From: Hyposmocoma kahamanoa
Lineage: Eukaryota; Arthropoda; Insecta; Lepidoptera; Cosmopterigidae
NCBI RefSeq assembly: GCF_003589595.1
Contig: NW_020653993.1
Location: 4,286,963 to 4,350,962 of the forward strand
DNA length: 64,000 nt
Direction: 5' to 3'
Part shown: piece after piece, positions 63,468-64,000 of the stretch
How the letters are laid out: every line of letters starts with the position of its first letter
How positions within the stretch are numbered: position 1 is the first letter of the stretch
Notes under the pieces: generated by a model
Seen by the model: only the letters and a program-made list of their open reading frames with translations
Database searches by the model: none
What the model was told of the DNA's origin: nothing
Made by a program: the position numbers and the translations under genes

Positions 63468-63515
63468 ACAACAATAATGTGTCAGATATCCAGGCCAATT
63501 CCTGGTCACAAATTA
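63468..63515 (-). mobile_element. SINE C 3' scrap
   Basis: 'aacaataatgtgtcagatat' with 'cctggtcacaaatta' resembles the reversed 3' end of SINE C. Confidence 0.4.
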
Positions 63516-63589
63516 GGGGTGGACTTTATTTATTTATTTTAATTAGTACCAGACTTTTATGTTTCGAGACCAATAACCTTATTTTCCGG

Positions 63590-64000
63590 CATCGTGTATA
63601 TAACCAGAAATAAAGACGAAATAAGGACCATCTCTGAACTCTGGCAACTCATCAGGCAAAAAGGCCTTATATCTTGTTTATTTTATTATCTTATAGTTTG
63701 CACTGAAATCATAAATTAGAAAGCTGAAATAGTACAGCGCCAACAATTGACCTGAGTGCACGTCTCCGTATATTCAAAAAATATTCTGTATTTATTGTAA
63801 TAAAGATAATGTCTCTAACTATGGTAGATTGTTCAATTTGGATATGTGGGAAAAAACACAAAAACATCTAATAACAAAAGAAACAGAATCACATTTCATA
63901 TATGACATATCTAATTTTCCAATTTACATCCATTATAGCAAAGCTCAAGTTAAACTGGTCAATTTGACGTACAACAATTGACGACACCCGTCAATTGTTT
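63590..64000 (-). repeat. Dispersed repeat L, copy 2 (runs off the window)
   Basis: Inverted relative to 35600-35925: 'tataaccagaaataaagacg', 'acgtctccgtatattc', 'tttattgtaataaagataat', 'tagcaaagctcaagttaaac' and 'aacaattgacgacacccgtc'. Confidence 0.85.

Overview
This is a eukaryotic, AT-rich, intron-less-looking repeat landscape and almost certainly comes from a butterfly or moth (Lepidoptera). Three things support that reading: remnants of R1-clade, RTE-type, jockey/CR1-like and Penelope-like retroelements; several dispersed sequences I recognise as typical of lepidopteran genomes (the 'ggaggaggtt' repeat, the 'catcatcaacccatt...ctgctgggta' repeat, the 'gtcaaagtcaa' repeat); and abundant tRNA-derived SINEs. 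I see no rRNA, no functional tRNA, no CRISPR and no confidently identifiable host gene. The longest open frames are transposon relics or frames without recognisable homology. One 10-N assembly gap lies at 22293-22302.

Layout. 1-9100: scattered copies of a ~300 bp repeat (called A here), several foldback structures, a TA-flanked MITE, an RTE tail, and an A copy split by a TTAA-flanked 552 bp element. 9100-22500: an unclassified Cys-rich frame, a jockey/CR1-like LINE tail, an RNase H-type LINE tail, an 8-bp-duplicating hAT MITE, and SINEs. 22500-39300: an RTE fragment split by a 386 bp unknown insertion, further RTE tails, many A copies, and the 'ggaggaggtt' repeats. 39350-42890: a dense stack of a Penelope-like element with a GIY-YIG endonuclease, an RTE tail, two lepidopteran repeats, and an R1-clade LINE inserted into another repeat with a perfect 18 bp target duplication. 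43000-57400: mostly anonymous sequence with A copies, SINEs, a jockey-like tail and one weak candidate exon. 57400-59590: a 1.9 kb hAT element, with perfect TIRs and 8 bp duplication, inserted in an older repeat. It carries subterminal GTATTT arrays, a second hAT-like terminus, a G-rich/C-rich strand-switching array, a GTGC microsatellite and a Penelope-like terminal segment. 59590-64000: an A copy, a full SINE, an RTE reverse-transcriptase relic, and a repeat running off the window edge.

The coding relics do not form an operon or pathway. What the window records is an order of insertions: older repeats serve as targets for younger hAT, TTAA-type and LINE insertions, and the intact target duplications let each event be reconstructed. 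Strand convention for family A: '+' means the copy reads from the 'agtagcagtagagctcc' end towards 'cgtcccgtcac'. Its true transcriptional polarity is unknown.
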